Assembly (NCBI GenBank): GCA_025356075.1
Contig: JANXUT010000050.1
Span: forward strand, 1 to 47,250
Length of the DNA: 47,250 nucleotides
DNA from: Pseudomonadota bacterium
GTDB taxonomy: Bacteria > Pseudomonadota > Gammaproteobacteria > Steroidobacterales > Steroidobacteraceae
Direction: 5' to 3'
The notes below the pieces were generated by a model that searched no databases, was not told the origin of the DNA, and worked only from the letters and a program-made list of their open reading frames with translations. Positions 15,693 to 24,416 of the stretch are shown one piece after another (positions within the stretch are counted from its first letter, which is position 1; each line of letters starts with the position of its first letter). A program made the translations under genes and the position numbers.

Positions 15693-16358
15693 GTGGCGGA
15701 AATCTCGACGAGCGTCCAGGACGGACCGGAGCGTGCCTATGTGGCGCACGCGGTGGTTGATTCACTCGCGCTCGCATCGGTGCACGAGGCGAACTTCGCG
15801 TTCCTCGCCCTGCTCGCCGAGAGCGCCGCATCGCGCGAGCGCCTCGATGCGCTTGGCATCGACGCTCCCTCCGCGCGGCGGGTGCAGGGGCTCGAGCACG
15901 GCGCGCGCCGCTTCCTCGCCGCCTGTCCCTATGCGCTCTTCGACCTTCATTTCAACGATGCGGCGTTCTGGCGCGCGTTCGCCCTCGGTCGTGATCCCGC
16001 CGTCCCCGCGGCCGCCCACGCCCATGCCGCCTTCGCGCGTACCGCCGTGTTCCTCGCCTGGCACCTCGCGCAGAGCAACGAGCTCGCGGCATCGCTCGTG
16101 CTCGGCATGACAGCGGAGGTGCAGCGACTCTGGCGGGGAATGCCGGTCTCGATGCTTGAGCGGGCGGCCCACGGTGCGGCCCCTCGGCTCATGGCGCGCT
16201 GGGGGCGCCACTCGACGTTTTGGCCAAAGCTGCTGGACAGCGCCGCCCCGTCGGCGCGCGAGCGCTTTGAGGCGGTGCGCCTCCTGGGGCTACAGCTGAT
16301 CGCCGCGGATGGCGCGTGGCCCCCGGCCGGGCCAGCCGGGGTCGCGCCGAAGCCTTAG
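15693..16358 (+). CDS. Unknown helical protein divergent from the FlhC-like regulator
   Basis: 221 residues from the GTG at 15693, chosen because GGGGAG lies eight bases before it; an ATG at 15678 and a GTG at 15669 are also in frame. The sequence is mainly alpha-helical with alternating hydrophobic and acidic residues (ANFAFLALLAESAASRER) and no transmembrane segment, signal peptide, repeats or catalytic motif that I can name. I do not recognise the family. It is divergently transcribed from the FlhC-like gene, separated by 126 bp, so shared regulation is likely, and it may be a partner or a target of that regulator. Confidence 0.6.
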   Translation: MAEISTSVQDGPERAYVAHAVVDSLALASVHEANFAFLALLAESAASRERLDALGIDAPSARRVQGLEHGARRFLAACPYALFDLHFNDAAFWRAFALGRDPAVPAAAHAHAAFARTAVFLAWHLAQSNELAASLVLGMTAEVQRLWRGMPVSMLERAAHGAAPRLMARWGRHSTFWPKLLDSAAPSARERFEAVRLLGLQLIAADGAWPPAGPAGVAPKP

Positions 16359-16407
16359 TGAATTGCCGGGTTGCCGCGCGCCGCGTGGGGTCTTACGCTT
16401 CGCGCTC

Positions 16408-16426
16408 GCTGCCGGTGGCCGGCAGC
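16408..16426. repeat. Perfect 8-bp inverted repeat in the yadG leader
   Basis: GCTGCCGG (16408-16415) and CCGGCAGC (16419-16426) form a hairpin with a 3-base loop, ending 22 bases before the yadG start codon. No T tract follows, so it is not an obvious terminator of the upstream gene; it could affect translation of yadG mRNA or be a chance structure in GC-rich DNA. Confidence 0.4.
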
Positions 16427-16448
16427 CCACCGCGAACACCGTTCCCGA

Positions 16449-17405
16449 ATGCAAGCACTCTCGATCTCGAACCTGACGAAGACCTATCGCAACGGGGTGC
16501 AGGCCCTGAAGGGCATTGACCTCGACGTCGAGCAGGGCAATTTCTTCGCCCTGCTGGGGCCCAATGGCGCCGGCAAGACCACGACGATCGGAATCATCAC
16601 CTCGCTGGTCAACAAGAGCGGCGGCACCGTCAGCGTCTTCGGGCACGACATCGACCGGGAGATCGCGGTCGCGAAGTCCTGCATCGGCGTCGTACCGCAG
16701 GAAATCAACTTCAACCAGTTCGAGTCGGTCGAGACGATCCTGCTCAACCAGGCCGGCTTCTACGGGATCCCGCGGCCGCTCGCGCGCGAGCGCACCGAGC
16801 GCTACTTGAAGCAGCTGCAGCTCTGGGACCGGCGCCGCTCGACCGCGCGGACGCTCTCAGGCGGCATGAAGCGAAGGCTCATGATCGCCCGCGCCCTGGT
16901 GCACGAGCCCAGGCTCCTCATCCTCGATGAGCCGACCGCGGGCGTCGACATCGAGATCCGCCGCTCGATGTGGGAGTTCCTGCGCGAGACCAACGAGCGC
17001 GGCGTCACGATCATCCTGACGACGCACTATCTCGAGGAGGCCGAGAACCTCTGCCGCAACGTTGCGATCATCGACAAGGGTCGGATCATCGTGAACGACA
17101 AGATGAGCAACGTGCTAAGGAAGCTCCAGTCCGAGACCTTCGTCTTGAACCTGCGCGACGCGATCGCGACCGCCCCGGTGCTGGCCGGCTTTGACGTGAC
17201 GCTCATCGATGCGCACACGCTCGAGGTCGAGGCGTCCAAGGACCGCAGCCTCAACGACATCTTCGTGCGCCTCGCCGCGCAGGGCATCGACGTCGTCTCG
17301 ATGCGGAACAAAGTCAACCGGCTGGAGGAGCTCTTCATGCGGCTCGTCCACGCGAACGAGAGCGCGGCCGCGGACCCGCTGGCCGAGGCGGGAGGCGCGC
17401 CATGA
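16449..17405 (+). CDS. yadG: ABC-2 exporter ATP-binding protein (YadG-like)
   Basis: 318 residues from the ATG at 16449-16451. Motifs in order: Walker A GPNGAGKTTT, Q-loop VVPQEINFNQF, signature LSGGMKRRLMIARAL, Walker B RLLILDEPTAGVD and H-loop TTHYLEEAE. Long identical stretches with E. coli YadG (for example SMRNK.NRLEELF near the C-terminus) make this assignment rather than another ABC family member. It powers the adjacent permease; the physiological substrate of YadGH is not known. It ends in an overlap with yadH, showing a two-gene operon. Confidence 0.92.
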   Translation: MQALSISNLTKTYRNGVQALKGIDLDVEQGNFFALLGPNGAGKTTTIGIITSLVNKSGGTVSVFGHDIDREIAVAKSCIGVVPQEINFNQFESVETILLNQAGFYGIPRPLARERTERYLKQLQLWDRRRSTARTLSGGMKRRLMIARALVHEPRLLILDEPTAGVDIEIRRSMWEFLRETNERGVTIILTTHYLEEAENLCRNVAIIDKGRIIVNDKMSNVLRKLQSETFVLNLRDAIATAPVLAGFDVTLIDAHTLEVEASKDRSLNDIFVRLAAQGIDVVSMRNKVNRLEELFMRLVHANESAAADPLAEAGGAP

Positions 17406-18202
17406 GCGAGGTCGCACCGGCACTGCCATCGCGAGCGCAGACCGACTGGGTCGGCTTCAAGACGATCGTGCTCAGGGAGTTCAACCGCATCATTCGCATC
17501 TGGGGCCAGACGCTCGTGCCCCCGGGCGTGACCGCGACGCTCTACTTCATCATCTTCGGCAGCCTCATCGGCTCGCGCATCGGCTCAATGGGCGGCTTCG
17601 CCTACATGCAGTACATAGCGCCCGGCCAGATCATCATGTCGGTGATCACGAACTCGTACGGCAACGTCGTGTCGAGTTTCTTTGGCGCGCGCTTCGGCAA
17701 GCACGTGGAGGAGCTCTTGGTGTCGCCGCTCCCTAACTGGCTTATCGTCGCAGGCTACATCTCCGGCGGCGTGCTGCGCGGGCTCCTGGTCGGCCTCGTG
17801 GTCACCGGCGTTGCGCTCTTCTTCACGCACCTGCACGTGCAGCACCCGCTGATCGTGATCGCGGCGGTGCTGCTGACCTCCATCGTGTTCGCGCTCGGCG
17901 GGTTCATCAACGCGATCTTCGCGAAGAACTTCGACCACATCTCGTGGTTCCCGACGTTCATCCTGAACCCGCTGACCTACCTGGGTGGCGTCTTCTACAC
18001 GATCGAGCTGTTGCCGGGCTGGGCGCGGGCGATTTCACAGGGCAACCCGATCCTCTACATGGTGAACTCGTTCCGCTACGGCTTCCTCGGCGTGTCCGAT
18101 GTCGACGTCAGGCTCGCCTTCGGGATCATGGTGCTGTTCGCGGTCGCGCTCTACGGGCTGGCGGTCGGCCTCATGCACAAGGGCGTCGGCATCCGCGAGT
18201 AG
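17402..18202 (+). CDS. yadH: ABC-2 type permease (YadH-like)
   Basis: 266 residues, ATG overlapping the yadG stop by four bases (ATGA). Six hydrophobic helices with the ABC-2 signatures: FGSLIGSRIG after helix 1, FFGARFGKHVEELLVSPLPN (coupling helix) and FILNPLTYLGGVFY near helix 5. With YadG it forms an inner-membrane exporter. The WSNLE-type periplasmic insert is short, as in exporters rather than importers. Length and motif order agree with E. coli YadH (256 residues). Confidence 0.92.
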   Translation: MSEVAPALPSRAQTDWVGFKTIVLREFNRIIRIWGQTLVPPGVTATLYFIIFGSLIGSRIGSMGGFAYMQYIAPGQIIMSVITNSYGNVVSSFFGARFGKHVEELLVSPLPNWLIVAGYISGGVLRGLLVGLVVTGVALFFTHLHVQHPLIVIAAVLLTSIVFALGGFINAIFAKNFDHISWFPTFILNPLTYLGGVFYTIELLPGWARAISQGNPILYMVNSFRYGFLGVSDVDVRLAFGIMVLFAVALYGLAVGLMHKGVGIRE

Positions 18203-18227
18203 GCGCGACCCGAGGGAGGCAGAGCCG

Positions 18228-18920
18228 ATGTGTGGCCGCTTCGCATTCCACTCGCCGCACGAGACGACGGCCGAGCTCTTCGGGCTCGAGCCCGGCTTCC
18301 CGCTGCTGCCCCCGCGCTGGAACGTGGCCCCTGGGACCGACATCGCGGCCATCAGGCTTGCGGGCGATGGGCGGCGCGAGCTTGCCCAGCTGCGCTGGGG
18401 GCTCGTGCCCTCCTGGGCGAAGGAACGCTCGATCGGCCAGCGCCTCGTGAACGCGCGCGCCGAGACGCTCTCGGAGAAGCCGGCGTTCCGCACGGCGTTT
18501 CGCCGCCGCCGCTGCCTGATACCGGCCGACGGCTACTACGAGTGGCGGGTCGTGACCGGCGGCAAGCAGCCTTACTACGTCGCGGCGCTAGCGGGACAAC
18601 CCTTCGCGCTCGCGGGCCTGTGGGAGCGGTGGGTCGATCCCGGCAACGGCGAGGTGCTCGAGACGTGCGTCATCATTACGCGCGAAGCCGCCGGCATCGT
18701 CCGCGAGATCCACGCGCGCATGCCGGTCATCGTTCCGCCCGAGGCCTACGCACTCTGGCTCGACCCCGCCGCGGACGCCCAGGCACTGCTCGGGCCGCTG
18801 CTTGGACCTGAAGCCGGCGTTGGCCTCGAGGCGCATCCGGTCAGCCGGCGCGTCAATAGTCCGCGGAACGACGGGCCCGAGCTCACCGCCGCGGTCGCGG
18901 CGGAGGCGGGCGGCGCCTGA
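18228..18920 (+). CDS. yedK: SRAP domain protein (YedK/HMCES family)
   Basis: 230 residues from the ATG at 18228-18230, preceded by GAGGGAGG. MCGRF places the essential cysteine 2, which attacks abasic sites in single-stranded DNA and forms a protective DNA-protein crosslink; RWGLVPSWA, GYYEW (catalytic glutamate) and IHARMPVI (histidine) are the remaining signatures. Initiator-methionine removal would expose the cysteine. A 26-base gap separates it from yadH, so co-transcription is possible but functional linkage is not suggested. Confidence 0.92.
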   Translation: MCGRFAFHSPHETTAELFGLEPGFPLLPPRWNVAPGTDIAAIRLAGDGRRELAQLRWGLVPSWAKERSIGQRLVNARAETLSEKPAFRTAFRRRRCLIPADGYYEWRVVTGGKQPYYVAALAGQPFALAGLWERWVDPGNGEVLETCVIITREAAGIVREIHARMPVIVPPEAYALWLDPAADAQALLGPLLGPEAGVGLEAHPVSRRVNSPRNDGPELTAAVAAEAGGA

Positions 18921-19093
18921 CCTTACGGCGTGCGCGGACCGCGCCCGCGTCGCGGCAAGCCCCGCCGAGCGTCTGGCTTATGCCAGTTGCGGCTCCCGCG
19001 CCCGATCAACCGCACGCGCAAACCGGGAGCCCGTTCGCGGCCCGCCGGCCCCAAAACCTCTAGAAAGTAGTCTTCTTCGCCAAAGGATCGCGC

Positions 19094-19987
19094 ATGACCC
19101 GGAGCCTCCACCTCGTCGACGTGTTCACCGACCGCCCGTGCTCGGGCAACCAGCTCGCGGTCGTCACCGGCGCCAAGGGCCTGCACGCGCCGCAGATGCA
19201 GGCATTCGCGCGCGAGATGAACTTCGCCGAGACCACCTTCGTGATGAGCGACCGACCGGCCGGCGGCGGCTGGCCGGTGCGGATCTTCACGCCGAAGCAG
19301 GAGGTCCCCTTCGCCGGCCACCCGACGCTCGGCACCGCGCACGTAATCCGCCACGCGATCCTCGGCGGGCGTGTCGATCGCGTCACGCTGTCGCTCGAGG
19401 CAGGCCTAACGCCCGTGTTCGTCGAGCGCTCGAGCAAGCACGAGCTCTACTGGATGCGGCAGCGGTTTCCGACCTTCGGCCGGCGCCTGCCTCGGAAGCT
19501 CGTCGCGCCCGTCCTTGGCCTCGCGCCGTCGGACCTCGATAGCCATCCGATCGAGGAAGTCTCGACCGGGCTCCCGCACCTCGTGGTGCCGGTCCGCACG
19601 CGCCGCGCGCTCGAGCGGATCCGCGTCGACAAGGACGCGCTCCTGAAGCTCGTCGATGGGCTCGAGGCCAAGGCCGTGATCGCCTTCGCGCCTAGCGCCC
19701 GCACTGCCGGCCACCAGCTGACCGCGCGCGTGTTCGTCGACTACTATGGCGTGCCGGAAGATGCGGCGACGGGCTCAGGCAACGGCTGCCTCGCCTCGTG
19801 GCTCGTGCAGCACCGCTACCTCGATGACGATGCGATCGAGGTTCGTGTCGAGCAGGGCGTCAGCATCGGCCGGCCCTCGACTCTGCACCTGAGGGCGATG
19901 CGCACCTCGCGCGGCATCGAAGTGCGCGTCGGCGGCGGCGTCGTCGACGTCGCGCGCGGCACGTTGGTGGCGCCGCGACTAGCCTAA
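19094..19987 (+). CDS. PhzF-family isomerase
   Basis: 297 residues, two symmetrical halves. Family elements: DVFTDRPCSGNQLAVV at the start, FAREMNFAETTFV with the catalytic glutamate (about residue 45), TPKQEVPFAGHPTLGTA, and in the second half DYYGVPEDAATGSGNGCLA. PhzF proteins isomerise dihydro-hydroxyanthranilic acid in phenazine synthesis, but most members of this wide family have unknown substrates; no phenazine genes occur here. Complete by length and motifs. It has its own 170-bp upstream region, so it may be monocistronic. Confidence 0.88.
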   Translation: MTRSLHLVDVFTDRPCSGNQLAVVTGAKGLHAPQMQAFAREMNFAETTFVMSDRPAGGGWPVRIFTPKQEVPFAGHPTLGTAHVIRHAILGGRVDRVTLSLEAGLTPVFVERSSKHELYWMRQRFPTFGRRLPRKLVAPVLGLAPSDLDSHPIEEVSTGLPHLVVPVRTRRALERIRVDKDALLKLVDGLEAKAVIAFAPSARTAGHQLTARVFVDYYGVPEDAATGSGNGCLASWLVQHRYLDDDAIEVRVEQGVSIGRPSTLHLRAMRTSRGIEVRVGGGVVDVARGTLVAPRLA

Positions 19988-20079
19988 TCAGAGCGCCCAG
20001 TCAATCCGCCAGCGTCGCATCGCGATCTACTGCTTAGCCTGATCTGCTGCGCTACACTCGGCGCCTCCCCGTTCCGTGC

Positions 20080-21504
20080 ATGGATCGCGAGGTGCTCGTG
20101 CCAATAAAGCGTGCGCTCATCGTGGACGATTCAAAGTCCGCACGCGTCGTGCTGTCGCGAGTACTCGAAAAACTCGAGCTCGCGGTCGACACGACCGAAT
20201 CCGCCGAGAGCGCGCTGACGTACCTGCGCGACAACCGCCCCGACGTGATCTTCATGGACCACGTGATGTCCGGCATGGACGGACTGCAGGCGGTCCAGGC
20301 GATCAAGAGCGATCCGAGCACCGCCTCGATCCCGATCATGATGTACACGTCCCAGGACGGCGAGCTCTACGCGGGCGAAGCGCGCGCGCTCGGCGCGGCG
20401 GGCGTCCTCCCGAAGCTGATGGCGCCGGCCGACATCTCGAAGGTGCTCGACCAGCTCGAAATCCTGCGCGATCCGCGCGACCTTAAGATCATCGGCTTCG
20501 AGCAGGTCCACCTCCCGGCCGCCCCCGCGCCATCGGCGCCCGAGCTTGCCACCGACGCGCCGGCCGCCGCCGCTCTGGCGGCCCCGACCGCCCCGGCCGG
20601 CGTTGCCGCCACCGCGCTCACCGCCACGGAACTGCAGGCAGCGCTCGCGCCGCAGCTCAGGGAGCAAGGCGCGGAGCTTCGGCGCTTCGTGGTCGCGGCG
20701 CTCGAGACCTTCAGCGGCCGCGTCGTGACCGATGTGACAGCGCAGGTCGAGTCCGCTGCCAAACGCGCGGCCGAGGCGACCGCGGCGGCGCTGCCGCCGG
20801 TAGCTCCCCCGCCGCCCGTCGTCGTGGCTCCCGCGGCGCCGGTCATCGAACGGCGGCCGGTCCTCTGGATCGCGGTCGCCGCGTGCGCGTTCGTGCTGGC
20901 GCTGGCGAGCGTGGCCTATGCATTCCAGCAGCACCACGAGCTCGCGGGCGTCCGCGCCCGGACCGAGGCGCAGGGAATCGAACTCACCGCGCTGCACCGC
21001 GAGCTCGAGCTCGCTCGGGCGGCCAACGTCGCCACCGCAGCCGCCGGCCAGCGCGTGCTGGTTCCCTACGGCGAAGTTCCGCTCTCGGGCGAGCGCCTGG
21101 CGACGCTCAGTCGCCTGCTCGGCGACCTCGAGGCGCGCGGTGAGCCCGCGGCCGTCACCGTGACGACGGCGACGGGCGAGTTCTGCCTGACCGGGAACCC
21201 CGCCGAGGGCTACCAGCCTGCGCCCGGCGAAATGCCGGCGAACCGCTGCGACGTAGTCGGCAATCCGTTCGAGGAGGCGCTCGCGACCGCCGAGCGCGAG
21301 CCCGCCGCAGCGCTTGCGATCGCCCTCGCCGCGCGCAGCCGGCCGCCGGCGCCGGTCGAGGTCTCCTTCACGCGCGCGCCTCGCCAGCAGTCGCCGAGCG
21401 GCTACCCGGTCGCGGCGGATGTGAGTGCCGCGCAGTGGAACGCCGCGGCCGCCAGTCACAACTACGTCGAATTCACGGTCGAAGCGCGACACCCGAGCCC
21501 ATGA
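20080..21504 (+). CDS. Response-regulator receiver domain fused to a membrane anchor
   Basis: 474 residues. Residues 10-125 are a canonical receiver domain: acidic pair DD at 16-17, phospho-acceptor Asp60 in FMDHV, Thr90/Ser91 in MYTS and Lys112 in LPKLM. A long alanine/proline-rich linker (145-258) with a helical portion follows, then one transmembrane segment (about 260-281), a short coiled coil and a roughly 190-residue C-terminal domain that should be extracytoplasmic. There is no DNA-binding or enzyme output domain. A GTG at 20098, preceded by GAGG, may be the true start. Its last four bases overlap the next gene (ATGA). No histidine kinase is adjacent. Confidence 0.8.
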   Translation: MDREVLVPIKRALIVDDSKSARVVLSRVLEKLELAVDTTESAESALTYLRDNRPDVIFMDHVMSGMDGLQAVQAIKSDPSTASIPIMMYTSQDGELYAGEARALGAAGVLPKLMAPADISKVLDQLEILRDPRDLKIIGFEQVHLPAAPAPSAPELATDAPAAAALAAPTAPAGVAATALTATELQAALAPQLREQGAELRRFVVAALETFSGRVVTDVTAQVESAAKRAAEATAAALPPVAPPPPVVVAPAAPVIERRPVLWIAVAACAFVLALASVAYAFQQHHELAGVRARTEAQGIELTALHRELELARAANVATAAAGQRVLVPYGEVPLSGERLATLSRLLGDLEARGEPAAVTVTTATGEFCLTGNPAEGYQPAPGEMPANRCDVVGNPFEEALATAEREPAAALAIALAARSRPPAPVEVSFTRAPRQQSPSGYPVAADVSAAQWNAAAASHNYVEFTVEARHPSP

Positions 21505-22550
21505 GCTGGATGCTCTACGGCGCCAACGGCTACTCCGGCGAACTGATAGCCAGGGCGGCGGCGGCGGCGGGCATGCAGCCGGTGCTCGCGGGCAGGGCTC
21601 GCGCCGCGCTCGAGGCGCTTGGACACGAGCTCAAGCTTGAATCGCGCGTCGTCGCGCTCGATTCGCCCGCGGCGCTCGCCGCGGCGCTGAAAGATGTATC
21701 GCTTGTACTCAATTGCGCCGGCCCCTTCTCCGCGACCGCCCGGCCGATGATCGCGGCGTGCCTCGCGGCGCGGTCGCACTACCTCGACATCACCGGCGAG
21801 GTCGACGTGTTCGAGTTCGCCGCCTCGCTCGATACGGCAGCGCGCGCGGCGGGCGTCGTGCTCTGCCCCGGCGTCGGCTTCGACGTCGTGCCGACCGACT
21901 GCGTCGCGCTTGCGCTCGCCGAGGCGCTGCCCGGAGCCACCCATCTCGCGCTTGGCTTCGACAACGCCTCGCCCGTGAGCCGCGGCACCGCCCGCACGAT
22001 GGTCGAGGGCCTGGGTCTCGGTGGTGCCGTGCGGCGGGATGGCGCGCTCGTGCGCGTGCCGCTCGGCTACAAGGACCGGCGCATCGACTTCGGTGCCGGC
22101 GAGAAGGTGGCGATGACGATACCGTGGGGCGATGTCAGCACCGCCTACCGCACCACTGGCATTGCCAACCTCGAGGTCTATATCCCGATCTCGCCGCGGC
22201 GCCTCGGGCAGTTGCGGCGCCTCAACTACCTGCGCTGGGCGCTGCGACTTGGCGCCGTGCAGCGCTTTCTGAAGGCGCGCATCGATGCGGGAGTGCCGGG
22301 CCCGGATGCGGCGCTTCGCGACCGGACGCCGACGCACGTGTGGGGCGAGGCACGGGCCGCCGACGGGCGGGTGCTGACGGCGCGCGTCGTCACCGCGAAC
22401 GGCTATACCGTCACGGCGCATGCGTCCCTCGGCGTCGTCGCACGCCTGCTCGCGGGCGGCGTTGCGGCTGGCTCGACGACACCGGCGCGGATCATGGGCG
22501 CACGCTTCGTCGAGACCCTGCCGGGCAGCGGACCGATGTCAATCAGCTGA
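21501..22550 (+). CDS. Saccharopine-dehydrogenase-like NADP-binding protein
   Basis: 349 residues from the ATG at 21501. The N-terminal Rossmann fold has WMLYGANGYSGELIAR (glycine loop GANGYSG) followed by LNCAGPFSATARPMIAACL and HYLDITGEVDVFE, the typical saccharopine-dehydrogenase-like NADP-binding motifs; YGATGYTG-type members are trans-acting enoyl reductases or unknown oxidoreductases. Residues 150-349 form a catalytic-like domain without recognisable substrate motif. The gene overlaps the receiver-domain gene by four bases and precedes the hydrolase gene by ten, indicating one operon. Confidence 0.85.
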   Translation: MSWMLYGANGYSGELIARAAAAAGMQPVLAGRARAALEALGHELKLESRVVALDSPAALAAALKDVSLVLNCAGPFSATARPMIAACLAARSHYLDITGEVDVFEFAASLDTAARAAGVVLCPGVGFDVVPTDCVALALAEALPGATHLALGFDNASPVSRGTARTMVEGLGLGGAVRRDGALVRVPLGYKDRRIDFGAGEKVAMTIPWGDVSTAYRTTGIANLEVYIPISPRRLGQLRRLNYLRWALRLGAVQRFLKARIDAGVPGPDAALRDRTPTHVWGEARAADGRVLTARVVTANGYTVTAHASLGVVARLLAGGVAAGSTTPARIMGARFVETLPGSGPMSIS

Positions 22551-22560
22551 CCGGCCGGCC

Positions 22561-23547
22561 ATGGACGTCGACGGCTTCGAGCCACCGCTTTGGCTCGGCA
22601 ATCCCCACCTGCAGTCGATCCTGCCGAGTTCCATGCTGCGCCGCGCGTTCGTCGCCCGCCGCGCGGCCGGGCTTCTCGCCGCCAGCGAGGAGCTCCTGAT
22701 CGATTGTGGCGATGGCGTGAGGCTGCATGGCCACTACAGCGCCGGGCCCGGCGGCTCGCGCAACCTCGTGCTGATGGTGCATGGCTGGGAGGGCAGCGCC
22801 GAGTCGCAATACGTGCTGTCGGCGGCGGCGTATCTCTACGCGCGCGGCTTCGCGATCCTGCGCCTCAACCTCCGGGATCACGGGCCGACTCACCACCTGA
22901 ATGCGGAACTCTTCCACTCGTGCCGCATCGCGGAAGTCGTGGGCGCGGTGCGCGCGGTACAGCAGCGCTTCAGCGATCGCGTGCTGTCGCTCGTCGGTTA
23001 TTCGCTCGGCGGCAACTTCGCGTTGCGCGTTGCCGTGCGTGCTCCCGCCGCCGGCATAGCGCTTCGGCAGGTCATTGCGATCTGCCCCGTGCTCGACCCC
23101 GTGCACACACTCGAGAGCCTCGAGCACGGCTCGTGGATCTACCGCAACTACTTCGTGCTCAAGTGGCGCAAGTCGCTGCGCAAGAAGCGCGAGGCGTGGC
23201 CGGACCTCTACGACCTCGATGAACTACTCGATAGCCGCAACCTCACCGGGCTCACCGAGCAGCTGGTACTCAAGTACACCGAGTTCCCCGACCTCGTCAG
23301 CTACCTGAACGGCTACGCGATCGTCGGTGGCGCGCTCGCGACACTCGCCGTACCGTGCAGGATCATCACTTCGCTCGACGATCCGATCATTCCGGCTGAG
23401 GACCTGAAGCGCCTGGCAACCTCGCCGAGCCTCGCCATCACCGCCACCCGGCGCGGGGGCCACTGCGGATTCCTGGAGAGCCTCAGCGGCGAGACCTGGG
23501 CCGACCGGCAGATACACGCGCTGCTCGCAGCCGCACACGCGCCCTGA
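22561..23547 (+). CDS. YheT-like alpha/beta hydrolase
   Basis: 328 residues from the ATG at 22561. LVLMVHGWEGSAES is the oxyanion-loop motif, SLVGYSLGGNFALR the nucleophile elbow (GYSLGG) and RRGGHCGFLE carries the catalytic histidine; the opening FEPPLWLGNPHLQSILPS is the N-terminal hallmark of YheT/ABHD1-3-type hydrolases (COG0429). The family contains esterases and phospholipases; substrate not predictable. It begins ten bases after the previous gene and is likely co-transcribed with it. Confidence 0.9.
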   Translation: MDVDGFEPPLWLGNPHLQSILPSSMLRRAFVARRAAGLLAASEELLIDCGDGVRLHGHYSAGPGGSRNLVLMVHGWEGSAESQYVLSAAAYLYARGFAILRLNLRDHGPTHHLNAELFHSCRIAEVVGAVRAVQQRFSDRVLSLVGYSLGGNFALRVAVRAPAAGIALRQVIAICPVLDPVHTLESLEHGSWIYRNYFVLKWRKSLRKKREAWPDLYDLDELLDSRNLTGLTEQLVLKYTEFPDLVSYLNGYAIVGGALATLAVPCRIITSLDDPIIPAEDLKRLATSPSLAITATRRGGHCGFLESLSGETWADRQIHALLAAAHAP

Positions 23548-23630
23548 GCGCGGTTCGCGGGCCGGCGCCGGTTGCAACGCCCGCGGCGCGCGCGGATCAT
23601 GCGGGCACCATTCACGAGCGGGGTCCAGCC

Positions 23631-24416
23631 GTGCCAATCCTTCCGCGTTTCTTCGTTGGCGCCGCACGCGTGTTCGCGGCGGTCATGCTGCTTGGCGCGT
23701 CGGTCGGCGAGGCGATCGCCGCCGATGAGGCGCCGTCCATCTACGCCCGGGCGCTCGCGACCCCCGGTCGCAGTGACAAGGACAAGGAACGCGATCTGCG
23801 CGACAAGCCGGCCGAGGTGCTTGCCTTCGCCGGATTCAAGCCCGGCATGCGCATCGCCGACATCTTCGGCGCCGGCGGCTACTACAGCGAGATCCTCGCC
23901 GCGCTGGTTGGACCGAAAGGGCAGGTGCTCCTGGTCAACAACCCGGGCTATGCGAAGTTCGCGGCGAAGGCGATGGCCGAGCGCTTCAAGGACGGCCGGC
24001 TCGCCGCCATCGAGCGCATGGAAGTTCCGAACGAGCACCTCGGCCTTGGCAAGGACACGCTCGATGGCGCGCTGTTCGTGATGTCGTACCACGACCTGTA
24101 CTGGGAGGATAAGGACGGCTTCCCGCACATCGATGCGGCGCAGTTCCTCGAGCAGGTGCGCGCGGCGGTGAAGCCGGGCGGGCTCCTTCTCATCGTCGAT
24201 CACTCGGCCATTGCAGGCAGCGGACAGGCGCCCGCGCAGACACTGCACCGGATCGATGAGAAATTCACGATCGCGGATCTTAAGTCACACGGCTTCGAGC
24301 TCGTGAAGACCTACGAGGGACTCAGGAACCCCGCCGACGACCGGCTGAAGCCGGTGTTTGACGATGCCATCCGCGGCAAGACGGACCGCTTCGTGCATCT
24401 GTACCGCCGCCGCTAG
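23631..24416 (+). CDS. Exported SAM-dependent methyltransferase-like protein
   Basis: 261 residues from a GTG at 23631. Residues 1-30 look like a signal peptide (hydrophobic VFAAVMLLGASVGEA, cleavage after AIA). The mature part is a class I methyltransferase fold: motif I RIADIFGAGGYYSEIL, motif II-like VLLVNNPGY, and the SYHDLYW segment near residue 145. This corresponds to the COG4798-type predicted methyltransferases, whose substrate and location are not established; the exported location, if true, is puzzling for a SAM-dependent enzyme. Its stop overlaps the convergent bactofilin stop by four bases. Confidence 0.75.
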   Translation: MPILPRFFVGAARVFAAVMLLGASVGEAIAADEAPSIYARALATPGRSDKDKERDLRDKPAEVLAFAGFKPGMRIADIFGAGGYYSEILAALVGPKGQVLLVNNPGYAKFAAKAMAERFKDGRLAAIERMEVPNEHLGLGKDTLDGALFVMSYHDLYWEDKDGFPHIDAAQFLEQVRAAVKPGGLLLIVDHSAIAGSGQAPAQTLHRIDEKFTIADLKSHGFELVKTYEGLRNPADDRLKPVFDDAIRGKTDRFVHLYRRR

